Shown here: positions 1-10,429 of the stretch, piece after piece | Numbering within the stretch: position 1 is the stretch's first letter | Layout: the number at the start of each line of letters is the position of its first letter | From: Auriscalpium vulgare | Taxonomy: Eukaryota; Basidiomycota; Agaricomycetes; Russulales; Auriscalpiaceae | Reading direction: 5' to 3' | Length of the DNA: 64,000 nucleotides | Assembly (NCBI GenBank): GCA_019915015.1 | Contig: JAHBBC010000013.1 | Coordinates: 310,001 to 374,000, forward strand | The notes under the pieces: generated by a model | What the model was told of the DNA's origin: nothing | Database searches by the model: none | The model's input: only the letters and a program-made list of their open reading frames with translations | Made by a program: the position numbers and the translations under genes

Positions 1-279
1 TATAGAGGCGCCTATTGTCGGCTCCACCGGTATTTAAAACTTTTGTTCCTTGATTGGCCTCGCGGTCCCTTCGCCAATTGGTATGTACTGGCCAGTCCCT
101 GCACGGTGGTTCCCGTCGGCGTCAGGGCACAATCGTCCTCACTTATGTAAGTTTTCGTCGCAATCACTCCTCTGTCCACGCTACGTCGCTAGCAACACGG
201 TTTTCGGCACTTTGGCGGCCATTGATTTGGCTGGAATGCTCGAGTACTCTTTGAGTCTCTGACGCCCAGATCGACGCCT

Positions 280-2172
280 ATGGCAACTGGATATGCCTCC
301 GTTCCGTCTCTTGTCGCAGGGGAACTCAAGCCGAAGAAGACGACATTATACCTACCCATTCTCTCGCCCACGTGCTGGCTGCTTGCCAGCATTGCCGCCG
401 CGTTGGGTCACCACTTTTTTAACTCATGGGTCGACGGCAAGCAGACGTAGGTCACTCTCTTGCGCTGTAAAGCTCCATCCTCACTCGTATGGCTTGCTTT
501 GTAGCGCGGAACTTGGGCTATCGCAGGAATGGGTGTATCGCGCGACTACGGCCTTCGCATTCTTGATACAAACGATGTTGGCCTCAGCCATGTCGTTCGT
601 CCTGTGTCAATTGGTGTGGTACTACGTTCAACGGAGTTTCATGACTGTCCAAGGCACGTCTTCAACCAAGTCCGCTCCCCACATACTGACGAGCGGTACC
701 GCAGACATCGATGCCGTATACAACATAGAGCGGCGCGTGTTCAAACCCACAGCACTCCCAATGACGGCCGTTCGCAGCCCTCTTCTGGTCTTTGTCTCCT
801 TTCTCTCCTACTGCTTGCCCATATGTGCGATCTTCTCGAATGCAGCGCTCCGCGTCGTCACCGCTGCGCAAACGGAAGTTTTGCAGGACTGCTCGATCCC
901 TTCAGGCAATCTTACCACTCAGGACCCGTCGCAATTTTTGTACAGCACGTATACCCCGCCTGCTGGCACGGAGCCCGCTTACTATGGCCCACTCGCCACC
1001 ACGAGCAGATTCGTAACACAAGCGCTCGTCACCCAGCGTCTTCCCTCGCTCACACTCCCGAATCCATGCCCCGGGAATTGCACGTATCGAGTGTCGGTCG
1101 ACTCGATGAAGATGAATTGCAACTCGATCGATGCGACACAAGCGCCGGCCGGCCTCATGCAGCCCCTGGGCGGGCGGGCGACGTACTGGAACGCGACTGT
1201 TGACCCCAGCGACATTCCCTTGAGTTACGGTTCTGCCGCACCAGTGGATCAGACATCGGCACAAGTGACAGCCGCTCTCCCTTTTTTCATTGGATGGAAT
1301 TCGAGCGAAGGCGGGACTGCAGGAATTGCTCGATGCAATCCCGCGCAGGCACGCTATGACTTCGAAGTGAGTTTGAGCGATTCGCAGTCACGAAAATTGT
1401 TGACTCCTTTTGCTGTAGGTTAAAACCGTGATGGGCGCGCAAGCCGTCGCCTACAACGTCACCTACACAGGCGACCCCGATCAATTTGTGATTGTTCCGC
1501 ACTGCGCGAGCCCGGACAACCTCGCGTGCCAGGTCAGCGCGCTCGCGCAGGCCATGCGCAACCAACTCGTCGGCAGCATCTCAACATCTGATGTGTCGAG
1601 TGTTTATCTCTCCACGAGTTTGGCTTCGGCCGTCGCCTCAGCAGCGTTCTTGAACCAAACGGTCGATCCCAACCCGAACACCGCGGCGACCTTGTATGTC
1701 TGGGGAGACGTCCTCAGCGGCCTCGATTCCCTGGCAGCAAATATCACAGCTGGACTGCTGAATATGCCCCTCGGGATGAGGGACAGCCAGTGCACTTATG
1801 ACTATACACACGTGGTGTATCGGTATGAGCGGCTCACTCTCTGGATACCGTACGGGGTAAGCGGTCTTTTTTTCCCCGACGTTTTCTGCACTCATCGCAG
1901 GTGCGACAATTACACAGATCGCGATCCTTGTCGTCACAATGTGCCTCGCCTTCGGATTCGTCCTCTTTCGCAACGTGAATCCCACAAACCGGACGACGTC
2001 ATTCTCCGACACCGTTCTGGCCACACGGAATCCGAGACTACACTCCATCTTTGATGATGCTGCGCTGGAGAAGGCGGAGGCGGATGACATGAAAGAGGTG
2101 TCGTATTCACATGTGAGGTTCGGGAAGCTGATGACGGGGAGAATGGGCTATGGGATCAAAGGGGACTTCTAA
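280..2172 (+). CDS. membrane protein with large extracellular domain (DUF3176-like layout), 556 aa
   Basis: Five exons give an unbroken 557-codon frame: 280-446, 505-653, 705-1366, 1419-1856 and 1918-2172. The ATG at 280 is chosen because it precedes a hydrophobic segment (LPILSPTCWLLASIAAALG). Further membrane segments follow (TAFAFLIQTMLASAMSFVL; SPLLVFVSFLSYCLPICAIF). Then comes a roughly 300-residue Cys- and NxS/T-rich region with NCTY, WNSS and FLNQT sites, and a last membrane helix near IAILVVTMCLAFGFVLF. This layout, several N-terminal TM helices, a glycosylated ectodomain and one C-terminal TM, resembles fungal DUF3176 proteins, but I cannot confirm the family. Function is unknown. 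The second intron (654-704) starts with GC rather than GT, is 51 nt long and has no stop, so an uncut reading is also open. A 5'-truncated paralog lies at 14.8 kb. Confidence 0.8.
654..704 (+). other. GC-AG intron, 51 nt
   Basis: Donor AAG|GCACGT, branch-like ACTGAC about 15-20 nt before the acceptor, acceptor CCGCAG. Removing it brings the TM exon directly onto the DIDAVYN segment. The length is a multiple of three and stop-free, so retention would add 17 residues without breaking the frame. Confidence 0.6.
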
Positions 2173-2352
2173 TGCATATCGTGCAAGCTTTGTCGCTCTA
2201 TGATAAGCAGCGCACTTCACCACGCTTTCCGGAAACTTGATCTATACGGAATGGTCAACTTGGCGTGAGCAACGTCTAGCGACGTCAACAGTTAAGTTGT
2301 CAGCGTACAGACTCTTCAAGCTGGGTTCGGACTCTTGGCGTCGGGGCTTTGT

Positions 2353-3878
2353 TCATCGTGTCTCATCAGAAACGATATCAAACACATAACAGTCTGCCAG
2401 ATACTGAGGGTCAGCGAGAGCGTGACAAGGAAAGCTGAACGGATTCCCGACGGTGACCAGCAAATACGCCAGAGTGGGAAGCGTGCCGACGAAGTCTAGT
2501 CAAACGATTTGAGTTGGCATATCAGTCTGTTAGAAAACACGGTCTCACCGATCACAGCACCTGAGGAAGTTTTGATACAGTGAGACCTCCTCTAGTGGGC
2601 CCAAGTCAACGTACACTCACCAAAGCTAGTCGGTGCCCCCGGCATAGACGCGCGTAGCGACGAGAAGGCAAATAAGGTCGCTACGGGTACGAGAAGAACC
2701 GCCGCCTCTATCTTGTACCCATAAACGACGGCCTTAATGGCGATTGCCATTAGGACCAAGTCAATCGACCCTAAGAAAAGTCGGCGCCCGAGATACAGTG
2801 AAAGGGAGCGAAGACCTACACATTGCAATGACGATGATGATCACATATGCCTTCACGAGGACTCCACGTTTTACGTTCAGCGAGAGATTGGTGAGACCGG
2901 ATGTCAGATAGTTTCCGAGTTCGTATTGATTATATGGCTGGCCATATACTTGAAAGCCGCTGTCAGCGTCACGGTCCCCATCAGTTTGCAGAAGTCACAG
3001 ATAGAAATAATGACAGACAAAGCCGTCCCACTAGCCGAGTCAACAGAGAGCGCAACGGTCGCGTTCTTGCCGACTTCAGACGCGAACATGAAAACCTCTG
3101 CTTGGTAGCTTCAAAGATATTAATTTCGTAGAAAGACGGGCGGGGAGAAGGCGCTGACTTGTCGAAGGGGTATTTTTCCACACTTGTTCCCTGAAATCCG
3201 GACAACCCGCTCGACAATCGCGGCTGGTACATGATAAGTTGAGTGCGGAAGAATGCCGCGCTCGTGGCATCGACCGTCATCCTGCTGACATTGTACTGGA
3301 AGATAGGCTGCGTCTCGATGTTACTAGACGCCACATCCGATGCATCCGAGGGCTGCTCGCTGCCGTCCGGAGGCATGAGCAAGTTCCTGCACACAAACAC
3401 CGCATTGTCAGGAGTGATGTATGATGCTTGAGCGTCTATCGCGATGCGGACTGACGTAAATTGAACAACTCACGGGTCGAAGAAGATGTTCACGAGCGGG
3501 CAAGACAGCAGCGCCTTCGCGCCACGGAAGTTCCCCTGCTTGTCATACGCGCAAGTGTCATCGTCGACGAACCACTCCAGGACCAGTACGTTCGCGACGG
3601 GGTCCACGTTGACGAGATCCATAGCGAGGCTGAGCGTCCTCCCGGGGAACGCGTCGAATAGCGGGATTTTGCCAATGGGTCCGGTGCGTAGGAGCAAGCC
3701 AAGTGCCAACCCGCATGCAATGGCCAGCCACGCGGAGATCATGAATGCAACAAGCCATGGCGTGTGCAGTATCGTCTGGCCGACATCCCCGGCCTTGCGA
3801 AAGATCGATACCGTCGCGCCCGCCGCGGCTATAGTGCTTCCGCACAGTCGAGAGAGCTTCGCTATCCAAATCCAGTGA
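2353..3878 (-). CDS. DUF4436-like membrane protein, copy A
   Basis: First of three paralogs in the window (others at 34.3-35.8 and 48.1-49.5 kb). Exons readable on the minus strand include: the N-terminal TM exon containing SAWLAIACGLALGLLLRTG and ending SCPLVNIFFDP (to 3470); an exon with PIFQYNVSRMTVDA and KYPFDK; one with FMFASEVGKNATVALSVDS; one with GFQVYGQPYNQYELGNY and VKAYVIIIVIAM; one with TLFAFSSLRASMPGAPTSFG; and a last exon beginning DFVGTLPTLAYLL with its stop at 2353-2355. The YPFD and the LFAF...LR...PGAP signatures match DUF4436. The product is probably an integral membrane protein of unknown role. The start is uncertain: the first in-frame Met is at 3742, but homologous TM-proximal sequence extends upstream to about 3878, so an unseen first exon is likely. 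It ends 181 bp from the convergent gene at 280-2172. Confidence 0.65.
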
Positions 3879-4989
3879 GTGGGTACCTGGACATTATCGG
3901 ATGGATGAAGGGCTGCTGAGTGGTAAACCGCGCGGTATAGGGCTCATACTTATAAGTAGTGACAGACACGAGGCTACACGAGGCAGGTGCGACCATGCAC
4001 ATGACGGCGCGGCCCGATAAGACAAGCTATGACTTGCTGCGAGCAGCGTTATGGTCGCGGCCTCTGCGGTGGCGGTAGCGTAGTTCTTGTGGTACCAAGC
4101 ACCTGGCCCTACTCGGTTTCGGCTGGCTTCGGCAGGTGGCTACTACCGCAATCAACAAAGCGCCCCCGGGACCCTGCACTGGGAGCATCAGCGGCAGCTG
4201 AGCTTTCCAGGGTCTGAACACAAAGGGGCGACAGTCTCTGGGTACCATCATCAACAAACACATCGGAGCATCAAGGACACACACTGACCAGTCAGTAACC
4301 GCATGTAACCGCACTGCTCTGATCCTCGCAGACCCTGACTCGCCCTTCACAGCCCCCGCACCAGCAATCTTCCGGGGCATCCAATCCAGCTCCCTGCTGA
4401 TGCAGATGGCCAGAGATGGCCCACCTGCACAAACGGTTTCAGCTGCACATTCACTCGCCACACGCGCACCATCAGGGCCAGGCACGGCGAGTTGCTGCGA
4501 TGCTGCGGCCCGAGGCTGCACGCAAGTCAGCTGTGTCATCGTCGGGCCTGGAACACCAGCGCGGGCGCGAACTGGGCGCGGGCGGGCGATGATGATCGGC
4601 GTGCGGTGCAGGGTCTAGACCTCGGTTTAGGGGAAGTCCGCAGGCGCTGATGGACGAAGGAAGGAAGGGCCGGTGGCAAACACTACACCTTGCCGCCTGA
4701 TCGCATCACTGCCAGAAGAGTCAGCCCGGCGAGAATGCAACGTACCTGAACAAAGTCAGCGCAGAGAAGACTTGGGAACTGCACGCGCGGGCAGCGAGGG
4801 AGGATACAACAACCAGGAAGGGCCTATATAATGTGAAAGATAATACAAGATGTAGGATGTAGCGAGAGTGGCAGTAGTGTTCGTGCGGCGCGGCGTGGGC
4901 GGTCGTGTGGGCATTATGCGGGGAAGCGGGGGCGCGCGGACAGGGGGGATCAGGTTCACAGGGGCGGGTTGAAGGGTGAGGCGGGAACG
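3879..4989. other. intergenic region, no gene supported
   Basis: Between DUF4436-like copy A and the 3' end of the G-alpha gene (both on the minus strand). Open frames here, such as a 170-codon minus frame at 4027-4539, show no splice structure, family motif or sensible composition. Nothing else recognised. Confidence 0.5.
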
Positions 4990-7029
4990 TCATGCGAGCT
5001 TGATCTGGCGGAGGTTTTGGCGGAGGACAATGTCGCGCACTGCACGATCGTCAGCTCAGCGGACGCGCCGTCAAGTAGATTATGCGTACCGCTCGCGAGG
5101 ATACCCGCTGTGGTTTGAATGTCCTGGGGTGTTGTGAGGACACGCGCACGGTAAGAGGCTGCAGGACGTACGTGACAGAGGTGCAGAAGCCATAAAACTT
5201 CCGCGGTGCTGGCGAGAACACACGCTGTATGGCGCTGAACTTGCCGCGGAAATCTGTGCCGCCAGCGCATCAGCCACGCGTATGCAACTGCGACTCCGTG
5301 CACGTACATTTCGACGCGGTCTCCATGTCATTCGCCCTGTCCCCGTACGAGCGGACGTACCGCGACAGCTGGATGCCCGACTCGAGCTTGCGCTGGAGGA
5401 TGTCGCACTTTTCAGGAAGAGCACGAGGTCGACGTTTGCGAGGAGCTTGTTCGAGCACACGACTTCCACAGTAGAACGAATCTTCCTGTGAGTGCGCGAT
5501 TGCGCGTCAGCCGCATACACGCGTATGAGAGGGAGCACGTACGAGGCGGTTCACTTTTGCATCCTCCTCGAGCGGCTGGTCGAACGAGGATATCGGCGCG
5601 AGGAAGATGATCGCATCCACTGCACGCGCCTGTTTAGCACCACAGCGGAGTCCGCAGCGCGCGACGTACCATCGTCAAAGAACGGAACCCATGTTTCTGT
5701 GGCGGGTAAAATCAGCGCGCGATCCACATGCTCACCGAGGCGAACTTACGACGCTGCGAAAAGGCACGCCGTCAGCGAGTATCCGTCGGGCCGCAGGAGA
5801 GCACACGCACCTGGAACCGCGACCCGCCGACGTCAACGATGCGCCATTCGGCGCCGCGCTGATCACCGGCCTCGAGCTGGAACTTGTACTCGGAGACGCC
5901 GAGGGTCTTGAGACGCGCCTTGAGCACATCGTCTGCAGAGTGCGGGTGAGTAAGATCTCTGCTAGAACAGGAACCACGAACCATCTGAGGGCATGTAGTC
6001 GAGCGCTGTTATTCGCTCTAGATCGTCCAGGAAGCTGTCGGGGACGCATACATAGGGTCAGGGGCGCGCATATACGCTGCTGCTGCACTCACAATCCGCT
6101 CTCCTCCTCTACGCGCACCCGCCGCCGCCTCCTGAGCACGGCACGCACGCGCTCGCTGCCCCACAGGCGCGCGAGGTCCTCCCTGCACTCCCATATGACG
6201 CGCTGGTTCTCCTCCTCGTCCTGCCCGCCGCTCGCGGGGCGCGCGCCCGGGCGCACGAAGATCTCCTTCAGGCTGACGTTGAGCGGCAGGCGCTGGCTGA
6301 GCGGGGGGTCGTCGGACGCGGGACGAGGCGGGCCTTGAGGTACGCCTCGACATGGCGCAGCGGGAGCAGGCGCAGCGCGAGCGCGTCCACGTCGAGCGCG
6401 TCCTCACCCGCGCCCGCGCTGGGCCCGTCCATCTCCCACGGCGGGGACGCGCCGCCGTCGTAGTCGTCCGCGAAGGCGAGCGTGTCGGGGTCGCTCGCCC
6501 AGTCGTCCGGGTCGGGGTCGGGGTCCGGCGCGGCGCGGGCGCGGTGCCTGTGCCGGCTGGTGCGCGAGCGCGCGTCGAAGCCCGAGTCGAGCGTGCGCGT
6601 GTGGGAGCGCGGGGAGGTGTGGTGCGGCGGGCGCGGCGGCGGCGGGGCGGGGGCGAGCGCGGCGAGATGGTGTGCACGGAGCGGATGAGGTTGAGCTGAT
6701 GATCGCGCGCCAGTGCACGCGCTCCTCGCGGACGCGGTGGGCGTGTATATGCGCTGGAACTGGCGGAGCGTGGTGCTCTTGCCTGCGGGGGGTCGGGCGA
6801 CGGCTGGGCCGGGCAGACACGCACCGGACTCGGACTGGCCGAGCAGGAGGACGCGGACGATGCGCTTCTTCTTGTTCCGCTGGCGCTCGAGGCGGATGGC
6901 CTCGTCGATGGCCTGCGAGACCTTCCGAGCCTCTGCCTCGCGGGCGAGCCGGAGTGCGCGCGCGTCGGGGACTCGTCGGGCGGCGGGCGCATCGCGGCGG
7001 CGGGGGTCGTGGTCGACGAAGGGAGGCAT
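4990..7029 (-). CDS. divergent heterotrimeric G-protein alpha subunit, with apparent frameshifts
   Basis: GTP-binding signalling subunit of the Ras-like/helical G-alpha fold. Seen on the minus strand: start at 7029 (MPPFVDHD); an N-terminal helix; P-loop LLLGQSESG split by an intron from KSTTLRQFQ; a low-complexity helical-domain insert (about 6350-6660); switch I KARLKTLGV; switch II DVGGSRFQ with Ser where classical G-alpha has the catalytic Gln; FLKKCD in place of NKxD; TSVT in place of TCAT; C-terminus NLRQIKLA with stop at 4990-4992. There is no MG N-terminal myristoylation site. Family-like reading changes frame near 6732, 6698, 6665, 6320, 5474, 5461 and 5172, each explicable by loss of one base. 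The gene is therefore either decaying or miscalled. A 4-nt microexon lies at 5750-5753. From memory, Ser in switch II is shared by other divergent basidiomycete G-alphas. Confidence 0.75.
5750..5753 (-). other. 4-nt microexon (CGTC) in the G-alpha gene
   Basis: Flanked by a 57-nt intron (5754-5810: GTGCGT donor, GCTGAC branch, TTCGCAG acceptor) and a 53-nt intron (5697-5749: GTAAGT donor, GCTGAT branch, CCACAG acceptor). Including it turns DVGGSRFQ into DVGGSRFQRQTWVPFFDD, which aligns residue for residue with the switch II/alpha-2 region. Skipping it breaks the frame. Confidence 0.65.
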
Positions 7030-8228
7030 GCGCGACAAGAGGACCAGGAGTTGTGAGGGGAGCTGGAGGGCGTGAAAGAGGAGGGGTGCGACGCCCGGAT
7101 AACTGTTGATAAATAGAGCAGTCGGTACAAATCCCGCGGAGCGTGAATTTCGGTTCACCTGAATATCTTTTGCTCTGCAGATGGCAGATGCCCTTGCCTG
7201 ACGACCCTCAGATGGCCCTCGCCTGGCGCCGTCCCCGCACCGCCCGCGCATACATACGTGCACGTCGCGGGCGGCTCGACGGCGGGCGTGCTCTTTGCCC
7301 AAGCACCGAGTGCGAGAGGCGCGGGACCCCGACAGCGCCTTCCGCACGGGCCCATGCCGATCATCGTGGCGTTCCTAACCGAGAGAAGACACGCCCGTAG
7401 AGACGGAAAGTCGGCAGTGGGCTTGGTGTGCCCACTTGCTTGCCATAGGAACCTCCTGCTCGTCATAGGAACCCCCAAATGCCTGCACAGATATATCCTG
7501 CGAAACCCAATCAGTAGGGCGCGGCCTAGTTGGTGCCTTGCGGAGACGTCCCCGGGGTCCGAGCCTCCGGCAGTGTTTGTGCCTAGACCCCGGCAAGACG
7601 GCTCTTTGCAGGCACCGAGAAACGCTCTCCGGCGGACGCAGCCCGGAGCCGGAGAGCTCACGGCCGGGGACACTCTGCGCTCAACCACCGCGGAGTCTGC
7701 TCACCTGCTCGCCGCCAGCATCCTCTTCCGCTGCACCGACAGGCCGATCCGTCTCCAGCGGAGAACAGAACATATCGCAACAAATCCAGCACGCGAACAC
7801 GTCGCCTCGCCATCTCCATCCTGCTCCACGTTTCTCGCCGTCCCCGCTGGCGCCATGCACCATGCAGCAGCGTACGTGCCTTCTCACGACACTCATCTCG
7901 CCCGCACACGTCTGATGGACGCGCGCATGCATATGGATCCCGGCGAGCGAGCGAGCAGCATACGTATGTGCGCCCGGGGCTCTTCGCCCACGTCGCTCCC
8001 ACCCTGGAACGACACATCACCGCGCCCCCGGTCCCACTGCCTGCAGGCGCCAGCACAGGCACGCCGAGCTGCATTCTGGAACACCCGAAGCACCGCCGTT
8101 TGGCTTTCGCTCGCCCCGCTCGCCCCCAGGTCCCCACGGTGCTTCTACATCAGATTCCCCTGCCCAGCGCGGTCGCCCCGGTGCGGCCTGACGCATGCTG
8201 GCACGCTGCACCGTACTTGGAATGTGGC
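7030..8228. other. G-alpha upstream region, no gene supported
   Basis: GC-rich sequence between the G-alpha start and the hAT element. A 343-codon plus-strand frame (7258-8289) runs through it and into the transposon end. Its Arg/Pro/Ala-rich shadow-like composition, lack of introns and lack of any motif argue against a gene. It presumably contains the G-alpha promoter, but I see no clear TATA box. Confidence 0.4.
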
Positions 8229-8236
8229 ATGTGTAT
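8229..8236. repeat. target-site duplication, left copy (ATGTGTAT)
   Basis: Eight bases identical to 13531-13538, directly outside the terminal inverted repeats. Eight base pairs is the hAT superfamily's TSD length. Confidence 0.9.
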
Positions 8237-8256
8237 TAGCGTTGCGGGAAAAACCT
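8237..8256 (+). repeat. hAT left terminal inverted repeat
   Basis: 20 nt matching the right end at 19 of 20 positions. Confidence 0.9.
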
Positions 8257-8669
8257 GAGTTTTTCCCCGAAAACGTTTTTCCCCGGTAATGTACCTGTAT
8301 AGTACCGGTACCATACCTGCCCTGCCCTGGGCCCCAATATACCCGGTACAATACCTCCAGCACGTGATGTGTGTCGGCCCCTCCGGCGCCCGGCGCCGGC
8401 CCATGAGCCATGAGGCTCGCAGCCTCGCACGCAGACATGGCCGGCAGTCGTAAGGTGGTTGTGCAATGCTACGCGGATGTTTAAGGAGGTATTAGACACA
8501 TCCCGCCTCGGCATGGGATAGTTGCAAGAGTGTTGTATGCAGCAACGTGTGTATGATCGACCCGTTGCTGTGATCGACATTTACACTCCGTAGTGAGTGA
8601 CTAAATGAGGGCGCAATCTTCACCTTCGACACTGGCCTAGCACATTTTGCCAACCCTCAAAACTGTCAA

Positions 8670-10222
8670 ATGGCGGACGACGAGGTCATCCACGACATCG
8701 ACTCATTTCAAACTCTGGGTGATATCCTCAAAAGATACCCATTCCCGACGACATTAAACATGTCCTACTACCCACACCAGCCCTGCGCAATGCCGATATC
8801 CAAAATTTCCCTGTCCCACCGGAGGCGAACGCGCCGTCTCTGCTCCAGCAGAGCACACTCTTCTCGAAGGGCCAAAGCTTCATAACGGCCGCAAATGCAA
8901 TGGTCCTGCTCTCTAGGCCGATGCCGCCGCACACCGAGGTGTTGGAAATCCTGCAAAACCGCGTCATCCCCGCCCTAGAGACAGGCTATGCTTGCCTGGG
9001 CTATCCTGTTCAAGAGTCGGTCACTCAACAAACACTCAAAACCCCGATGTGGGTTCTCACCTACTGGTACGAGGTCCGGCGCATACTCGCTGCCAAGGCG
9101 CGCCTTTCTCTGGCCACTGCGTGGTTGAAGACTTGGACCGAGGGCTTGCTCAACGACGAGGTGAAGTCCTTGCTGCAGACACGTCAGCACTCCTCGACGA
9201 CTGGCCATGGGACGTACCCCTCCCAACGACGATGGGCGTCGATCCAAAGACGCTTACATCGTACTGTGGTCGGCGTTGGCTGGCGGCGGAGCATATGGAT
9301 CAGCTGGGGATGCTGCTAGGTCATCGTCTGCAAAGACAAGGCAAGCCGCATGTATACTGCCGAGTGCGGCATCAGTCAAGCTCATTGACACGTACCGCAA
9401 CCGCGCACGACTCAATGCTAGCGGAACATCTTACCAATCAATGCGCGGCATCACTCCCCTACGATTGGCTGGCTCGCAGCTGCAAGATGGATCACTCAAG
9501 GAGGTTGGAATGACGATCGGGGTGCGGATCGATGGCGCGGATGTGCTCTTGCCAGCCCGTACACGAGACAAATCACTGGGTGTCCGTTGCGATCAGCGTA
9601 GAGCCACACACGGCTTTCTATGCTGATTCTCTTGGACGGAAGCCGCCCCGCGAGCTGTTGGAGATGATAGAATGGTGGTTAGGACAACACGGAGCGACTG
9701 GGCCGCTTCACTCAACGTGTTACCATGCACCCACAGCTCGACAGCTTCTCCTGCTCTGTCCTCAGCCACAATTCTCTTGCTCACCATCTCATCCCCGACG
9801 ACATCCATCTCCTCTCGGATACAGACTGTGTCGTGCAACGCATTCGACACCTTGCTGACATAATGTGTTACCTACGTGACATGGTCAGTGCGCGCTCAGC
9901 TTCACTTACTTGCGGACTCGACTCACCGACAGTGCAGGACAGTCTCAAATACAAGTCCAATATGCTAGCGCCTGGCATGCTTATACGGGCAAGTGCGCAC
10001 ACATCGGCGTTCACGAAGCCGCAGTTATTGAGTCTAGAAGGCGTCGTTAAGAGGCGACTGAGTGTAGCCACCAATGTCACGCCACTCACCGTGCCAGCCA
10101 AACGCACGAAGAAAAATGCCGCTTCGAAAGGAAAGAACCGGCGGAGAGTTCCGGCAATGCGGGGAGCAAGCAGCAGTGGGACGAGTCTTCAAACCGGCGC
10201 CGTTGAATCTGCATATTGCTGA
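8670..10222 (+). CDS. transposon-borne Ulp1/C48-type cysteine protease (frameshifted)
   Basis: The SUMO/ubiquitin-like protease fold is recognised by its catalytic residues: HW in NHWVSVAISVEP (near 9574), the Asp in FYADSLG, and Gln...Cys in QLDSFSCS (Cys codon at about 9752). The N-terminal part starts MADDEVIHDIDSFQ at 8670 and continues through HVLLPTPALRNADIQNF, VLTYWYEVRRILAAKARL and WLAAEHMDQLG, as in other large transposon-associated Ulp1 proteins of Agaricomycetes. The C-terminal tail is basic (PAKRTKKNAASKGKNRRR). The frame is interrupted at least twice. At about 8745 the reading moves from YPFP to DDIKHVLL, consistent with one missing C in a C run; a second break at 9690-9725 lies just before the catalytic Cys. 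A short intron near 9892-9945 (GTCAGT...GTGCAG) is plausible. It lies wholly inside the hAT element as a passenger. The role in transposition is unknown. Confidence 0.65.
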
Positions 10223-10429
10223 ACGTCAACTGTAAGTGCCCAAAGAGGTTGTCAGCGCGCGACAGCAGTAAGTAACAGAAGCTTGCTTACAGGTTGCAAA
10301 GCGTTCGGGCGGAAACACAGTCGCTACGCACAAGCAGCCTAGTAGTTCACCGGTACTGCAAGACCAGCAGCTCGATGACAGAAATCAGATGCCGAAGGAG
10401 TTGCGGACGGCGCAGCTCCGTTGTGAACG

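Noticed and set aside
4027..4539. 170-codon minus-strand frame
   Set aside because: No family resemblance, no splice signals and biased composition; considered a chance frame.
5400..5560. Alternative acceptor in the G-alpha gene giving VNRL joined to IRSTVEVVCSNK
   Set aside because: It keeps one frame open but is two residues short of the family length and ignores clear EDSF and LLWKS matches in the other frames; single-base losses explain the region better.
7258..8289. 343-codon plus-strand open frame upstream of the G-alpha gene
   Set aside because: Runs over the transposon boundary at 8236/8237, has no motif or introns, and has an Arg/Pro-rich composition typical of chance frames in GC-rich DNA.
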